64,000 nt of DNA from Polaribacter sp. L3A8 (lineage in GTDB: Bacteria > Bacteroidota > Bacteroidia > Flavobacteriales > Flavobacteriaceae), in assembly GCF_009796785.1 (NCBI RefSeq), contig NZ_CP047026.1, positions 3,454,501 to 3,518,500 of the forward strand, written 5' to 3'. Made by a program: the position numbers and the translations under genes. Position 1 is the stretch's first letter; every line of letters starts with the position of its first letter. Below, piece after piece: positions 33,911 through 43,837 of this stretch. A model generated the notes under the pieces. It saw only the letters and a list, made by a program, of their open reading frames with translations, ran no database searches and had not been told where the DNA came from.

Positions 33911-34180
33911 TTATTTTCTAATTCCTAATTCTTTAATTATTTCACGATATCTTACAATATCAGTTTTCTTTAGATAATCTAATAAACTTCTACGTTTACC
34001 AACCAACATTACTAATGAACGCTCTGTATTATAATCTTTACGATTGTTTTTTAAGTGTCCTGTTAAGTGGTTAATTCTGTAAGTGAATAATGCAATTTGA
34101 CCTTCTGAAGAACCAGTATCGTTTTTTCCTTTACCGTGCTTTTCGAAGATGCTTTCTTTTACTTCTTTAGTTAAATACAT
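33911..34180 (-). CDS. rpsO: 30S ribosomal protein S15
   Basis: Binds 16S rRNA in the central domain and helps form an intersubunit bridge. The 89 residues carry the family pattern: GKGKNDTGSSEGQIALFTYRI, LTGHLKNNRKDYNTERSLVML and VGKRRSLLDYLKKTDIVRY. Length is exact. It precedes pnp on the minus strand, with a terminator and about 280 bases between. Confidence 0.98.
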   Translation of the reverse strand: MYLTKEVKESIFEKHGKGKNDTGSSEGQIALFTYRINHLTGHLKNNRKDYNTERSLVMLVGKRRSLLDYLKKTDIVRYREIIKELGIRK

Positions 34181-34308
34181 TCCAATATTATTTAAATGAT
34201 TATTATGTACATCAATGAGATATTCATTGAAGCTGCAAATATATAATTATTTTTTTAAATAAAAACTGTACTAAAGTTGTTCTTTTAATGGTTTTAACTA
34301 TAAAACAA

Positions 34309-34335
34309 AAAACCCAGCAATTGCTGGGTTTTTAT
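34309..34335 (-). terminator. Terminator after accD
   Basis: AAACCCAGCAATTGCTGGGTTT perfect palindrome with A and T runs on each side, touching the accD 3' end. Confidence 0.9.
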
Positions 34336-34336
34336 G

Positions 34337-35194
34337 TTATGATCTAATAGGTATATTTTGTATTAAATCGATATACAAATTTACCTGTTTTTTTAAGTTT
34401 TTACGCTCGTAGATAGCGTCTAGGAAACCATGTTCTAAAACAAATTCTGATTTTTGAAATCCTTCTGGTAAATCTTTACCGGTGGTGTCTTTTACAACTC
34501 TTGGTCCTGCAAAAGCAATTAATGCATTTGGTTCTGCAATATTAATATCACCTAACATAGCGTAAGAAGCAGTTGTTCCGCCAGTTGTTGGGTCTGTACA
34601 TAAAGAAATATAAGGAATATTAACTTCTGCTAACTGTGCTAATTTTGCTGATGTTTTTACTAATTGCATTAAAGATAAAGAAGCTTCCATCATTCTTGCC
34701 CCTCCAGATTTAGAAATCATTAAAAAAGGAATTTTATTTTTTATTGAATAATCGATAGCTCTTGCTATTTTTTCTCCAACTACAGATCCCATTGACCCTC
34801 CTATAAAAGCAAAATCCATTGCTGCAATTACAATTTCTTTTCCTAATGATAAACCAACGGCAGTTCTAACAGCGTCTTTTAGTTTTGTTTTTTCTTGTGC
34901 TGCTTTTAATCTATCTGGATATTTTTTTGTGTCTTCAAACTTTAAAGGATCTTTAGAGGTAAGGTTTGCATCTAACTCTTTAAACTTGTTTTCGTCAAAA
35001 AACAATTCGAAATATTCTTTACTACCTATTCTTACGTGATATCCATCTTCTGGACTAACATATAAGTTTCTTTTTAATTCTTCTGTATCTATTACTTTTC
35101 CACTAGGTGTTTTGTACCATAACCCTTTTGGAGTATCTTTTTTATCTTCTGTTGAAGTCTGTATTCCTTTATCCGTTCTTTTAAACCAAGCCAT
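34337..35194 (-). CDS. accD: Acetyl-CoA carboxylase carboxyltransferase beta subunit, zinc-less
   Basis: With AccA transfers the carboxyl group from biotin to acetyl-CoA, starting fatty-acid synthesis. The 285 residues have the crotonase-type core ([65 protein letters not shown]). The N-terminal zinc ribbon is present in outline but without ligands: the usual CPxC and VCPKC become TPSG (29-32) and VSPED (46-50). The E. coli enzyme uses this ribbon to bind mRNA and for activity, so the loss is notable. It lies 164 bases from the aldolase gene. Confidence 0.95.
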   Translation of the reverse strand: MAWFKRTDKGIQTSTEDKKDTPKGLWYKTPSGKVIDTEELKRNLYVSPEDGYHVRIGSKEYFELFFDENKFKELDANLTSKDPLKFEDTKKYPDRLKAAQEKTKLKDAVRTAVGLSLGKEIVIAAMDFAFIGGSMGSVVGEKIARAIDYSIKNKIPFLMISKSGGARMMEASLSLMQLVKTSAKLAQLAEVNIPYISLCTDPTTGGTTASYAMLGDINIAEPNALIAFAGPRVVKDTTGKDLPEGFQKSEFVLEHGFLDAIYERKNLKKQVNLYIDLIQNIPIRS

Positions 35195-35300
35195 ACTTGT
35201 TGTTTTATTTTAGGTTGTTTTCTAACTAATCAAAAATAAATTAGAAGCACAAATGTAAAAGTTTTTTCTTTAAAGTTCCCTTTTTGATGTGTAAAGTCAT

Positions 35301-35334
35301 AAAAAAAGCACTTTGGTTGTACCAAAGTGCTTTT
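35301..35334 (-). terminator. Terminator after fbaA
   Basis: AGCACTTTGG / CCAAAGTGCT stem with a 5-base loop, A7 before and T4 after, 25 bases past the stop. Confidence 0.88.
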
Positions 35335-35358
35335 CTCTTCTATTTAAAATGATAAATT

Positions 35359-36426
35359 TTATAATGTATCTACATTGTTTAAGTCAGAAAAGGCTTGTTT
35401 TAAACGTGTAATAAAAGTAGCTTCACCTTCACGTAACCATTTTCTTGGATCGTAATGTTTTTTGTTTGGAGATTCAGGTCCATCAGGGCTTCCAATTTGA
35501 GATTTTAAATAAGCGGCTTTTTCTCCCATGTAATCTCTAATTCCGCTCATAAAAGCATACTGCATATCAGTATCAATGTTCATCTTAATAACACCGTATC
35601 CAATTGCTTCTCTAATTTCTTCTAATGTAGAACCAGATCCTCCATGAAATACAAAATCGATATGATTTTCTTCAACACCATATTTCTTTGTAATAAATTC
35701 TTGAGAATTTTTTAAGATTTTTGGAGTTAACTTTACGTTTCCTGGTTTATAAACACCGTGTACGTTTCCAAAAGCTGCAGCAATTGTAAATTTGTCACTT
35801 ACTTTAGACAGTTCTTCATAAGCATAAGCAACTTCTTCTGGTTGTGTGTATAATTTAGATTCATCAACATCACTATTGTCAACACCATCTTCTTCACCAC
35901 CTGTAATTCCTAATTCAATTTCTAAAGTCATACCCATTTTACTCATACGAGCTAAATATGTTTTACAAATCTCAATATTTTCTTCTAAAGGCTCTTCAGA
36001 TAAATCGATCATGTGAGAGCTATATAAAGGTTTACCAGTTTCTTCAAAATGTTTTTCTGAAGCATCTAATAATCCGTCTATCCAAGGTAATAATTTTTTT
36101 GCACAGTGGTCTGTATGTAAAATAACAGGAACTCCATAAGCAACTGCTAATTCGTGTACATGTTTTGCACCAGCAATACCACCAGCTATGGCAGCTTTTT
36201 CACCTTCGTTAGATAAACCTTTTCCTGCATTAAATTGAGCACCACCATTAGAAAACTGAATAATTACAGGAGCATTTAAATCTCTTGCCGTTTCTAAAAC
36301 ACCATTAATAGTGTTAGATCCAATTACGTTTACTGCTGGTAAAGCAAATCCTTTTTCTTTTGCAAAATTAAAAATATCTTGAACTTCTGATCCGGTTGCA
36401 ACACCTGGCTTTATATTATGACTCAT
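35359..36426 (-). CDS. fbaA: Fructose-bisphosphate aldolase, class II
   Basis: Zinc-dependent aldolase of glycolysis and gluconeogenesis. The 355 residues are the long class IIA form. Motifs are VIIQFSNGGAQFNAGKG, the metal and active-site VILHTDHCAKKLLPWIDG (101-118; Asp106 and His107 in family positions), SSHMIDLSEEPLEENIE, FVFHGGSGSTLEEI and MNIDTDMQYAFMSG. The metal site is intact. A CAAAAGTA (TACTTTTG on minus, 36459-36466) -7-like box lies upstream. It works with fbp at 10.4 kb. Confidence 0.96.
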   Translation of the reverse strand: MSHNIKPGVATGSEVQDIFNFAKEKGFALPAVNVIGSNTINGVLETARDLNAPVIIQFSNGGAQFNAGKGLSNEGEKAAIAGGIAGAKHVHELAVAYGVPVILHTDHCAKKLLPWIDGLLDASEKHFEETGKPLYSSHMIDLSEEPLEENIEICKTYLARMSKMGMTLEIELGITGGEEDGVDNSDVDESKLYTQPEEVAYAYEELSKVSDKFTIAAAFGNVHGVYKPGNVKLTPKILKNSQEFITKKYGVEENHIDFVFHGGSGSTLEEIREAIGYGVIKMNIDTDMQYAFMSGIRDYMGEKAAYLKSQIGSPDGPESPNKKHYDPRKWLREGEATFITRLKQAFSDLNNVDTL

Positions 36427-36527
36427 GTTTGTTTTTTTTTAATCATTAATTTACTTATCAAAAGTACTAAAAATACAGCTTAATATGGGTATAAAATAAC
36501 GAAAACGTTATAGGCTTATTATCTGTT

Positions 36528-39038
36528 CTAGAAGGGGTAGTTGATGCCTATATTGTAAACGGCGTTTGCAAAGTTGTAGTTTTTAAGCCATTTATTGCCA
36601 GTTAAATAAGGTTCGTAGGTTTTAAAACCAACATCTAAACGTAGAATTAAAAAACTAAAGTCTAATCTTGCACCAAAGCCAGAACCTATTGCAATGTTTT
36701 TTAAAGAGGATAAGTCATTAAATTTCGATTCTTCTTCAACAAAATCAGAACCGGTGATGTCCCAAATATTTCCAGCATCAATAAACAATGCTCCTTTTAA
36801 TTTACGAACCACATCAAATCTGTATTCTGCACTGGTTAAAAATTTAAGACTACCTACATTATATTCTAAACCAGTATTGGTGCTTCCTGGTCCTAACTCG
36901 TATGTTTGCCATGCTCTAATGTCATTAGAGCCTCCTGCAAAGTAGCTTTTTGTAAAAGGAATGGCTGATTTATCATAAGGAATAATAGCGCCTAAAAATG
37001 TTCTAAAGCCGAAAACGGAGTTTGTGCCAGCATCCCAAAACTGTTTGTATTCTAAGTCTGTTTTAAAGTATTGAGCTAACGGTATGTTAGCAAATGTTTT
37101 TTTACCATTCTCATTGGTTTTTTTTGATATTAACCCTAATACATTTCCAGAATTTGCAACTCTTATTTTAAGAAATGAAAAATTATTATCATTAAAGTTT
37201 GTTTGACTATTGTAAGTATAAGAATAGGCAAGAACAGGTATTAAAAAATCTGATGTAATAATATTATATCTGTTTAAAATATTTAAAGCAGTATTGTATT
37301 CGTCTGAATTTGTAGTTTTAAAACCTGTTGTATTATCAGCTACTTTCCCCATAAAAGAAAGTGCTTCGGATACTTGATTGCTTAAGTCGGAAGAAAGTGG
37401 GTAGTTTGTAGTAGTATTATTAGCGATGTCGAAGGCTTTAGCTACTTCGTTTAGGTTAGAAAATTCTGAGCTGTATATGTTAAAATAACTACCAATATTT
37501 AAGTTTTGAATGTATTGTGTATTAAAAATTTCTAATTGAATTGTTTTTTTTGCATTAAACTGCCATTTGTAATCTGTTAAAAATGTAAATGTTTGCCTGT
37601 CTAAACCAATGTTTTTCTGAAAACTAGATCCAATTGAAAATAAGGTTCTTGGAGACATTTCTTTTGGTACCAATTTATTTAAACCAAAAGGAGCAATAAA
37701 CCGAGGTATTTCTAATGATGCATCTGCACCTGCCTCCCAACCTGGACCACTGTTCGAATTAAAATAAGAACCTAAAAAAGAGAGTTTTAATAATTCTGCC
37801 CCTCTAAAAGCATTTCTGTTAGATATAGAAAACTTAGCAGACGAACCAATGTTTCTGATGTTAGAGTGTGTTATTTCGGTTTCTAAACCTAAAGTAAATT
37901 TTTCTATCGGAGTTAAAAACACATCCATTTTTAGTTCATCGTCGGTTCCGGAAATTGGACTGAATTTAATATTGGTAGATTTAAAGTTTTTAAGTGCTTT
38001 TAAGTGATTTCTTGTTAAATTTCTTAATGTATCTTTATAGATACTTCCTGGTTTTAAGAAAATAGATTGTGCTAAATATTTAGGGTTATATTTTAGCTTG
38101 CGATAAGCTAAAAAATTAATTCCTTTATAATCGATTGAGTTAGATGGGGCTTCTCCTTTTTTTAAAAAAGAATAATCTGTAATAACATTTACTTTGGTTA
38201 CTTTTTGTACTTTATATGGGGTATTAATATAAGCACCCTCTATTTCTTTTAATCGATTTCCTGATATTAAAAAATCTACATTTGTTTTATAATCTGTTCT
38301 TGTAGAGTCTACATAAAAACCAATAGCAGATTCTGTGAAGTTATAAATACCATTGTTTCTAAAGAGTTTTAAAACTCTACCAGCCTCGTTTCTAAATATT
38401 TTGTCATTGTATTGGTTTCCGGTTTTTAACAATGAAGATGTGCTAGAATTGGTATAAATAGAATCTAATACGGGAGATTCTATTTTAAAGTTTATACTGT
38501 CTAATAGAGTAGGTCTTCCTCTTGCGATATTATAAGAAACAGTTGCTTTTTTATGAAGAGAATCTCTATTAATTTTAGAGGTAACTTTAGATTTAAAATA
38601 ACCTTGATTTTTGTAATACGTTAATAAGTTATTTTCGGTGTTTTTTATTTTTCGCTCGCTAATAATAGCAGGTCCTTGATAATTTAAAAACCATTTATTT
38701 AACCCAATAAAAGATTTTGCATATGCAATACTTTGTTTTTCAGAAAAAACATTTTTAATAAAATTATAAGAACGAGAATTTTTTTTCCCCCACTCAGAGG
38801 GTGTTTTAGGGTTGTTAGGATCTCCTAAATTATGAAAATAGAGTCCTACTGGTAAATTTAAAAATTTTGGATTCGGTTTTTGAAGAATGTATTTTTGAAT
38901 ATCAGTGCTTTTATTTCTAATGCTATCAACATAAATATAATTTTGAGTAAGCATGTGTTCATCTTCAGCAACATGCTTTGTAGAATTGCATGAAACCAAA
39001 ATGAGAAGAAATAAAAATGATAAAGAAAGTTTTTTCAT
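36528..39038 (-). CDS. BamA/TamA-family outer membrane lipoprotein (TamL-like)
   Basis: Outer-membrane beta-barrel insertase of the Omp85 family. The ATG at 39038 gives 836 residues beginning with a lipoprotein signal MKKLSLSFLFLLILVSCNST, Cys about residue 17. Several POTRA-like segments follow (about 100-380: ENNLLTYYKNQGYFKSKVTSK; GRVLKLFRNNGIYNFTES; YRKLKYNPKYLAQSIFLKPGS). A barrel from about 400 carries the conserved SYFAGGSNDIRAWQTYELGPG (L6-type RGF-like motif) and ends with an aromatic YNIGINYPF. The lipidated N-terminus is characteristic of TamL in Bacteroidetes; TamB is not in this window. Divergent from the methyltransferase at 39108. Confidence 0.9.
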   Translation of the reverse strand: MKKLSLSFLFLLILVSCNSTKHVAEDEHMLTQNYIYVDSIRNKSTDIQKYILQKPNPKFLNLPVGLYFHNLGDPNNPKTPSEWGKKNSRSYNFIKNVFSEKQSIAYAKSFIGLNKWFLNYQGPAIISERKIKNTENNLLTYYKNQGYFKSKVTSKINRDSLHKKATVSYNIARGRPTLLDSINFKIESPVLDSIYTNSSTSSLLKTGNQYNDKIFRNEAGRVLKLFRNNGIYNFTESAIGFYVDSTRTDYKTNVDFLISGNRLKEIEGAYINTPYKVQKVTKVNVITDYSFLKKGEAPSNSIDYKGINFLAYRKLKYNPKYLAQSIFLKPGSIYKDTLRNLTRNHLKALKNFKSTNIKFSPISGTDDELKMDVFLTPIEKFTLGLETEITHSNIRNIGSSAKFSISNRNAFRGAELLKLSFLGSYFNSNSGPGWEAGADASLEIPRFIAPFGLNKLVPKEMSPRTLFSIGSSFQKNIGLDRQTFTFLTDYKWQFNAKKTIQLEIFNTQYIQNLNIGSYFNIYSSEFSNLNEVAKAFDIANNTTTNYPLSSDLSNQVSEALSFMGKVADNTTGFKTTNSDEYNTALNILNRYNIITSDFLIPVLAYSYTYNSQTNFNDNNFSFLKIRVANSGNVLGLISKKTNENGKKTFANIPLAQYFKTDLEYKQFWDAGTNSVFGFRTFLGAIIPYDKSAIPFTKSYFAGGSNDIRAWQTYELGPGSTNTGLEYNVGSLKFLTSAEYRFDVVRKLKGALFIDAGNIWDITGSDFVEEESKFNDLSSLKNIAIGSGFGARLDFSFLILRLDVGFKTYEPYLTGNKWLKNYNFANAVYNIGINYPF

Positions 39039-39107
39039 TAATTTAGCAGTGCTATCAAATTCAAAAATAGTATTTTTCGACGGTTTATTTCCAATTACAA
39101 TCAATTA

Positions 39108-39842
39108 ATGACTATATCAAAAAATCAACTTAAATTAATAACAAGTTTATCTCAAAAAAAGTATAGACTAAAGCATAAATTATTTATTGCTGAAGGGATA
39201 AAAGTTGTGCAAGAACTCTTAAATTCTTCATTTGACCTTGAAACTCTTTTTTGTAAAAATGATTTTACTTCGGATGTTTCCGAAGAACATATTGTTCGGG
39301 TTTCAGAAACTGATTTAAAGAAAATTAGTAATCTAAAAACACCTAATAAAGTTTTAGGGGTTTTTAAGATTCCTGATGAAAAACCTTTTACAAACAATGG
39401 TTTAATAGTTGCTTTGGATGCTATTAATGACCCTGGTAATTTAGGGACTATTATTCGCTTATGCGATTGGTTTGGTGTTGATGAGTTAATATGTTCTAGC
39501 GATACGGTAGATTGTTACAATCAGAAAGTAGTGCAAGCAAGTATGGGGTCTTTAACGAGGATTCCTATTCGTTATGTAGATTTAGCAGCCTATTTATCTG
39601 AAACGAATTTAGCAACTTTTATTGCTGACATGGATGGTAAAAATGTCTATAAAACAAGTTTACCAAAAGATGGAATATTAATTATGGGTAATGAAGCAAA
39701 TGGTGTTTCTGATGAGATTAAAAACTTAATTACACATAAAATATCTATTCCTAGATTTGGAGAAACTCAAGAAACAGAAAGCTTAAATGTTGCTACTGCA
39801 ACGGCAATTTTATTAAGCGAGTTTAAGCGTGAGCTATCGTAA
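39108..39842 (+). CDS. SpoU/TrmH-family RNA 2'-O-methyltransferase
   Basis: Methylates ribose in rRNA or tRNA with SAM. The 244 residues have an N-terminal substrate-binding part (KYRLKHKLFIAEGIKVVQEL) and the trefoil-knot catalytic domain with motif 1 DAINDPGNLGTIIRLCDWFG, motif 2 ILIMGNEANGVSDEI and motif 3 IPRFGETQETESLNVATATAIL. It most resembles the RlmB/TsnR-like group rather than TrmH proper; the target nucleotide is unknown. It is divergent from TamL with about 70 bases between start codons. Confidence 0.9.
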   Translation: MTISKNQLKLITSLSQKKYRLKHKLFIAEGIKVVQELLNSSFDLETLFCKNDFTSDVSEEHIVRVSETDLKKISNLKTPNKVLGVFKIPDEKPFTNNGLIVALDAINDPGNLGTIIRLCDWFGVDELICSSDTVDCYNQKVVQASMGSLTRIPIRYVDLAAYLSETNLATFIADMDGKNVYKTSLPKDGILIMGNEANGVSDEIKNLITHKISIPRFGETQETESLNVATATAILLSEFKRELS

Positions 39843-39914
39843 ATAATTTAGATAACAGTTTTTTAGTGAATAATTGTGCAGCTTTGTAACGATCTTAAAT
39901 GTTTCGGCTCTTTC

Positions 39915-40631
39915 TTATTCAAAAGCAAAGGTTAGAAATACACCACGAGTTCCCATATAATTTACAGGTGCTGTCCAAGGGCTATTAACATCTTTATCGT
40001 ATTTTAATTCACTTGGTAGTGCAAAAACACCTCTTATAGAAGGAGAGAATTTAAAGTAGTATAAGTAAATATCTATTCCTACGCCCACCTCATACATAAA
40101 GTTATGAGTCTTCATTCTAAATTGACTAGCAGAATTATCGTCTGAATTGTTTTCATTACTAGAAAAATTATAGTTGTAAGAAACTCCACCTAGTACATAA
40201 GGTTTAACGTTTTTATATCTATTGGTACTAAATTTAAAAATTAAAGGAACATGTAGATACGTAGAACTAACATCTCTAACACTGTCTAAAGGGTTAGCGC
40301 TGTAGTTTTTTAAATGATGAAAATATATTTTCTTAGAATTGGTCATTAAACCAGGCTCTAAACGTAAGTTTAAATTTTTATGCAAGCGTAAATCTGCAAT
40401 TAAACCAACATTAAAACCAGTAGATGGCTCTACTGATATTTCTGCATCTGGAATTCCTGAATTGTTGTTATAACTAAATTTAAAATCATTCTGGTTTAAA
40501 CCTAAATAAAAACCGTAATGCAATGTTCTTTTATCAAAAGTAGGTAGGTATTCAACTTTTTCTCTTTGCGCAAAAAAGGCAATAGAAGTTAAAAGGAAAA
40601 AACCGAATATTATAAATCTCTTACTCATCAT
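39915..40631 (-). CDS. PorT-like outer membrane beta-barrel protein (type IX secretion)
   Basis: A 238-residue outer-membrane protein with a signal peptide (about 1-21, ending AFFAQ) and about eight beta strands with alternating hydrophobic residues. DKRTLHYGFYLGLNQNDFKFSYN near the start, the LRLEPGLMTNSKKIYFHH segment and YYFKFSPSIRGVFALPSEL match PorT/SprT proteins, needed for type IX secretion and gliding in Flavobacterium. Its start immediately follows the ubiE stop; ubiE-porT pairing is common in the family. A generic outer-membrane-beta-barrel protein is the alternative. Confidence 0.82.
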   Translation of the reverse strand: MMSKRFIIFGFFLLTSIAFFAQREKVEYLPTFDKRTLHYGFYLGLNQNDFKFSYNNNSGIPDAEISVEPSTGFNVGLIADLRLHKNLNLRLEPGLMTNSKKIYFHHLKNYSANPLDSVRDVSSTYLHVPLIFKFSTNRYKNVKPYVLGGVSYNYNFSSNENNSDDNSASQFRMKTHNFMYEVGVGIDIYLYYFKFSPSIRGVFALPSELKYDKDVNSPWTAPVNYMGTRGVFLTFAFE

Positions 40632-41359
40632 TATTTACTTGCTGTATAAATTGTAGCTACCCCAAAAGTTACTGGCGTATCTTCTGTATGTGTAAACCCA
40701 TTTTTTTGTAAAATATTGTTGAAAGCTTCTCCAAAAGGAAAAGAATTTGCAGTTTCTGATAAATAGGAATAAGCAACCTTATCTTTAGAAAACAATTTAC
40801 CAACAACAGGTAAAAATAAATTAGTATATAATTTGTAACCTTGTTTAAAAGGAAATTTTGTTGGGTTAGAGGTCTCTAAAATAACCAACACACCTGTTGG
40901 TTTTAAAACTCTAGCTATTTCTTTAATTCCTTTCTCTAAATTAGCAAAATTACGAACGCCAAAAGAAACTGTAATAGCATCAAAAGTATCGTTAGCAAAA
41001 GGCATTTCTTCAGAATCGCCAACAATCATTTCTATTTTATCAGAAAGATTTTCTTTTGCAATTTTTTGTTTACCAACCTCTAGCATTCCTTCAGAAATAT
41101 CTAAACCTACAATTCTGTCTGGATTTAAAGCAGCCATCATAATAGCTAAATCTCCAGTACCTGTAGCGATGTCTAAAATTTGTTTCGGATTGTTTTGCCC
41201 AACAATTTTTACTACTTGTTTACGCCATTTAACATCAATCCCTAAAGAAATAACTCTGTTTAAACCATCGTAGTTTTCAGAAATATTATCAAACATTTGA
41301 GCAACTTGCTCTTTTTTTCCTAATTCTGAATCTTTATAAGGCTTGATTGTTTTAGACAT
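40631..41359 (-). CDS. ubiE: Demethylmenaquinone methyltransferase
   Basis: SAM-dependent C-methylation that completes menaquinone (MenG role; UbiE family). The 242 residues show [19 protein letters not shown], the SAM-binding [51 protein letters not shown] and [14 protein letters not shown], the family pattern. Menaquinone rather than ubiquinone is expected in Bacteroidetes. Its stop overlaps the porT-like start by one base, so the two are coexpressed; the nfu gene lies 5 bases upstream on the same strand. Confidence 0.95.
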   Translation of the reverse strand: MSKTIKPYKDSELGKKEQVAQMFDNISENYDGLNRVISLGIDVKWRKQVVKIVGQNNPKQILDIATGTGDLAIMMAALNPDRIVGLDISEGMLEVGKQKIAKENLSDKIEMIVGDSEEMPFANDTFDAITVSFGVRNFANLEKGIKEIARVLKPTGVLVILETSNPTKFPFKQGYKLYTNLFLPVVGKLFSKDKVAYSYLSETANSFPFGEAFNNILQKNGFTHTEDTPVTFGVATIYTASK

Positions 41360-41364
41360 ACTTT

Positions 41365-42276
41365 TTATCCGTTAATTGCTACTACTTCGTTAATTTGATT
41401 TGGTAACATTTCTTTTAATAAACTTTCTATTCCGTTTTTTAAGGTAGCTGTAGATGATGGGCAGCCACTACAAGCACCTTGTAATACTACACGAACTACT
41501 TTGTTTTCTTCGTCATAAGAACGGAAAGCAATATTACCTCCATCACTTGCAACAGCAGGCTTAATATATTCATCTAAAATATCAGAAATTTGTGCAGATA
41601 TACCTTCTAATTTTACTTCTGGTACTTCAATTTTATTTTCTGATGTAGATTTTTCTTCTGTTGGTAATTCTTTAATAATCGTTTTTCCAGAAACTAAATA
41701 TTCACGGATAAAAGTTCTTACCTCTGTAAAAACCTCATTCCATTCTACCATATCATATTTGGTAACAGAAATGTAATTATCAGAAATAAATACTTCTTTT
41801 ACAAAAGGAAAATTAAAAATAGCTTGTGCTAAAGGAGATGACTTACTGGCTTCATCTATATTTTTATATTCAACATCTGTTTGTGTTAAAGATTTGTTGC
41901 TGCCAAATTTCATTACTGAAGGGTTTGGAGTAACCTCTGCATACACTTCAATTGCTTCTTTTTTAGAAGAAGTTTGCGATTCATTTACCACAACTCCTTT
42001 ATCGTTTAAATAAGCTTCTATTTGTTCTTTTACTTCTTCCTGAACATCTATCCATTCTAAAATATCGTAACGCTGTATCGCAATAAAATTTGCTGTTATA
42101 AAAATTTTCTTTACAAAAGGTAAATAAAATAATTCTTGCGCTAAAGGAGAGTTTTTAGCTTCATCTATGTTGTTATATTCATAACTTCCACCATTAATTA
42201 AAATTTGATTGGTATTAAATTTTATAATGGTATTGTTTGTAGTTTCTTGAATGGTAATTTTTATATCTTGTGTCAT
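41365..42276 (-). CDS. Nfu/NifU-type Fe-S carrier with duplicated N-domain
   Basis: Iron-sulfur scaffold or carrier of 303 residues. Two Nfu_N domains occur in tandem, about residues 5-90 ([32 protein letters not shown]) and 115-200 ([32 protein letters not shown]), similar to each other. The C-terminal NifU domain (about 230-303) has the cluster-binding pair in [18 protein letters not shown]. Most bacterial Nfu proteins have one Nfu_N domain or none. It heads a minus-strand group with ubiE and the porT-like gene, 5 bases from ubiE. Confidence 0.92.
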   Translation of the reverse strand: MTQDIKITIQETTNNTIIKFNTNQILINGGSYEYNNIDEAKNSPLAQELFYLPFVKKIFITANFIAIQRYDILEWIDVQEEVKEQIEAYLNDKGVVVNESQTSSKKEAIEVYAEVTPNPSVMKFGSNKSLTQTDVEYKNIDEASKSSPLAQAIFNFPFVKEVFISDNYISVTKYDMVEWNEVFTEVRTFIREYLVSGKTIIKELPTEEKSTSENKIEVPEVKLEGISAQISDILDEYIKPAVASDGGNIAFRSYDEENKVVRVVLQGACSGCPSSTATLKNGIESLLKEMLPNQINEVVAING

Positions 42277-42340
42277 ACTAAAAATTGAATTGCAAAATTA
42301 AGGGAAAAAAGGGAAATAGAATTGGTTTTGATATGATAAA

Positions 42341-42385
42341 TAAAAATTCCGCTAAAAGAGTTGTTTTTTTCTCTTTTAACGGAAT
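42341..42385 (-). terminator. Terminator after the OmpP1/FadL gene
   Basis: ATTCCGCTAAAAGAG / CTCTTTTAACGGAAT stem of about 15 bp with a 10-base loop. On minus it is followed by TTTTTA. It separates the outer-membrane gene from nfu. Confidence 0.88.
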
Positions 42386-42404
42386 CTAAATTTATGTGTA
42401 AAGC

Positions 42405-43790
42405 TTACAGGTTTAAAGTAACTGTAGCTGTAATTGTTTTATTGTCTATTTTTAATGCTGCTGGGTCTATTGAGTCAAAATCAGTATAGAAATTGTATAA
42501 ATTAGTTTTATTGTTGTTGCTAAATGCAAAATCTAATTTAAAGCTACCAAAATTATAACCAGCACCTAAAGAATAACCTTTTAGGTTGTTTTTACTTTCT
42601 GCATGTTTGCTTGGGTCTTGCTCGTATTTATAACCTGCTCTAACACTAGCTCTATCAAAACGCCATTCTGTACCTAAATTAAAAGAGTGTGTGTTTCTTA
42701 AATCATTTTCAAAAAATTGATTTTCATCAGTAAAATTGTTACCCTTCAATTTCATGTTTTGATAACTTCTATTGATGTAATCTAAACTGATTAAACCATC
42801 TTTTCCAAAAATAAAGGCGGTACTTGCTGTTAATTTACTAGGTGTTTTTAGTTTGTATAGTAACTCTTGCGTAGGAAAAAAACCTCCAGAAGTGTTATTA
42901 TAAACTAAATCATCATTACTAACGGCAATTTCTGTATCTCCAAGAAAACCGTCATTATCTGTAATGTTTGTGCTTTCAATTATTTCTGAGAACCAAGTAG
43001 GAGTTTGGTAAGCAAGTCCAAATCTAAAATTTGAATTTACTTTGTATATAAATCCTGCGTTAGCAGAAAAACCAGTACCTGTTGTTTTATTTTCTTGATA
43101 ATAATTTGCGTCTAAATCATTGCCGTTACCATCATTATTAAACTCTGTTAATAGTGATTGCTGGCTGAAGTCTAGGTCGTAAAAATTTAAACCTAAACCT
43201 AGGTATAATCTATTTTGATGTACAGAAGAAAAGGCAATATTAAATTCTGATATTTCTCCACTATAATCATTTGCAAAACGTTGCTCATCAGCAAAGTCAT
43301 AAGATAGGGTAGGTGTGTTGTTATCTAAGGGGAAGTCTCTAAATGTAGGGGTGCCACTATTTCCTTGCGCTATAAAGCTATTTTTAAAATCTTTTGTAAT
43401 TCTATAGTTAAAACCAATGGCAAATTTACTCCAGTCAGATTTGTAAGCACTATCAAAAACTAACACAGCTCCGGCATGAGAAAGATTAAAAAAATTATCC
43501 TTGGTTTTTAATGAATTGCCATAATATTTAGAGTTTATATTTGTATTTCTAGAATTAAATGTTCCAGAAAAAGAACTGTTTTTAAATACAGCAATACCTG
43601 CAGGGTTTATGCTCATGGAAGAGATGTCGCCTCCTAATGCTCCAAAAGCACCGCTCATAGATGTAAAACGCGCAGATCCATTATCATCATTTTGAGAAAA
43701 TAAAACACCTAAATCTTGGTATCCTAAAGACTGACCATAAGATGTAATTGTTGCTATAAATAAGATTGCTAATGCTATGTTTTTTTTCAT
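42405..43790 (-). CDS. OmpP1/FadL/TodX-type outer membrane protein
   Basis: A 461-residue outer-membrane beta-barrel of the FadL-like transport family. It has a signal peptide (MKKNIALAILFIATITSYGQ) and the conserved N-terminal plug region GSARFTSMSGAFGALGGDISSMSINPAGIAVF, with the NPAG signature. Repeated barrel strands follow (FSANAGFIYKVNSNFRFGLAY, LTASTAFIFGKDGLISLDYIN, SLGAGYNFGSFKLDFAF), ending TVTLNL. Such proteins carry hydrophobic compounds across the outer membrane; substrate here is unknown. The low-complexity lipoprotein gene lies 47 bases upstream on the same strand. Confidence 0.9.
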   Translation of the reverse strand: MKKNIALAILFIATITSYGQSLGYQDLGVLFSQNDDNGSARFTSMSGAFGALGGDISSMSINPAGIAVFKNSSFSGTFNSRNTNINSKYYGNSLKTKDNFFNLSHAGAVLVFDSAYKSDWSKFAIGFNYRITKDFKNSFIAQGNSGTPTFRDFPLDNNTPTLSYDFADEQRFANDYSGEISEFNIAFSSVHQNRLYLGLGLNFYDLDFSQQSLLTEFNNDGNGNDLDANYYQENKTTGTGFSANAGFIYKVNSNFRFGLAYQTPTWFSEIIESTNITDNDGFLGDTEIAVSNDDLVYNNTSGGFFPTQELLYKLKTPSKLTASTAFIFGKDGLISLDYINRSYQNMKLKGNNFTDENQFFENDLRNTHSFNLGTEWRFDRASVRAGYKYEQDPSKHAESKNNLKGYSLGAGYNFGSFKLDFAFSNNNKTNLYNFYTDFDSIDPAALKIDNKTITATVTLNL

Positions 43791-43837
43791 ACTACTTAAC
43801 TATTTGTTTCTAATTCTTTAAAGAAAAAAGGTGTATT

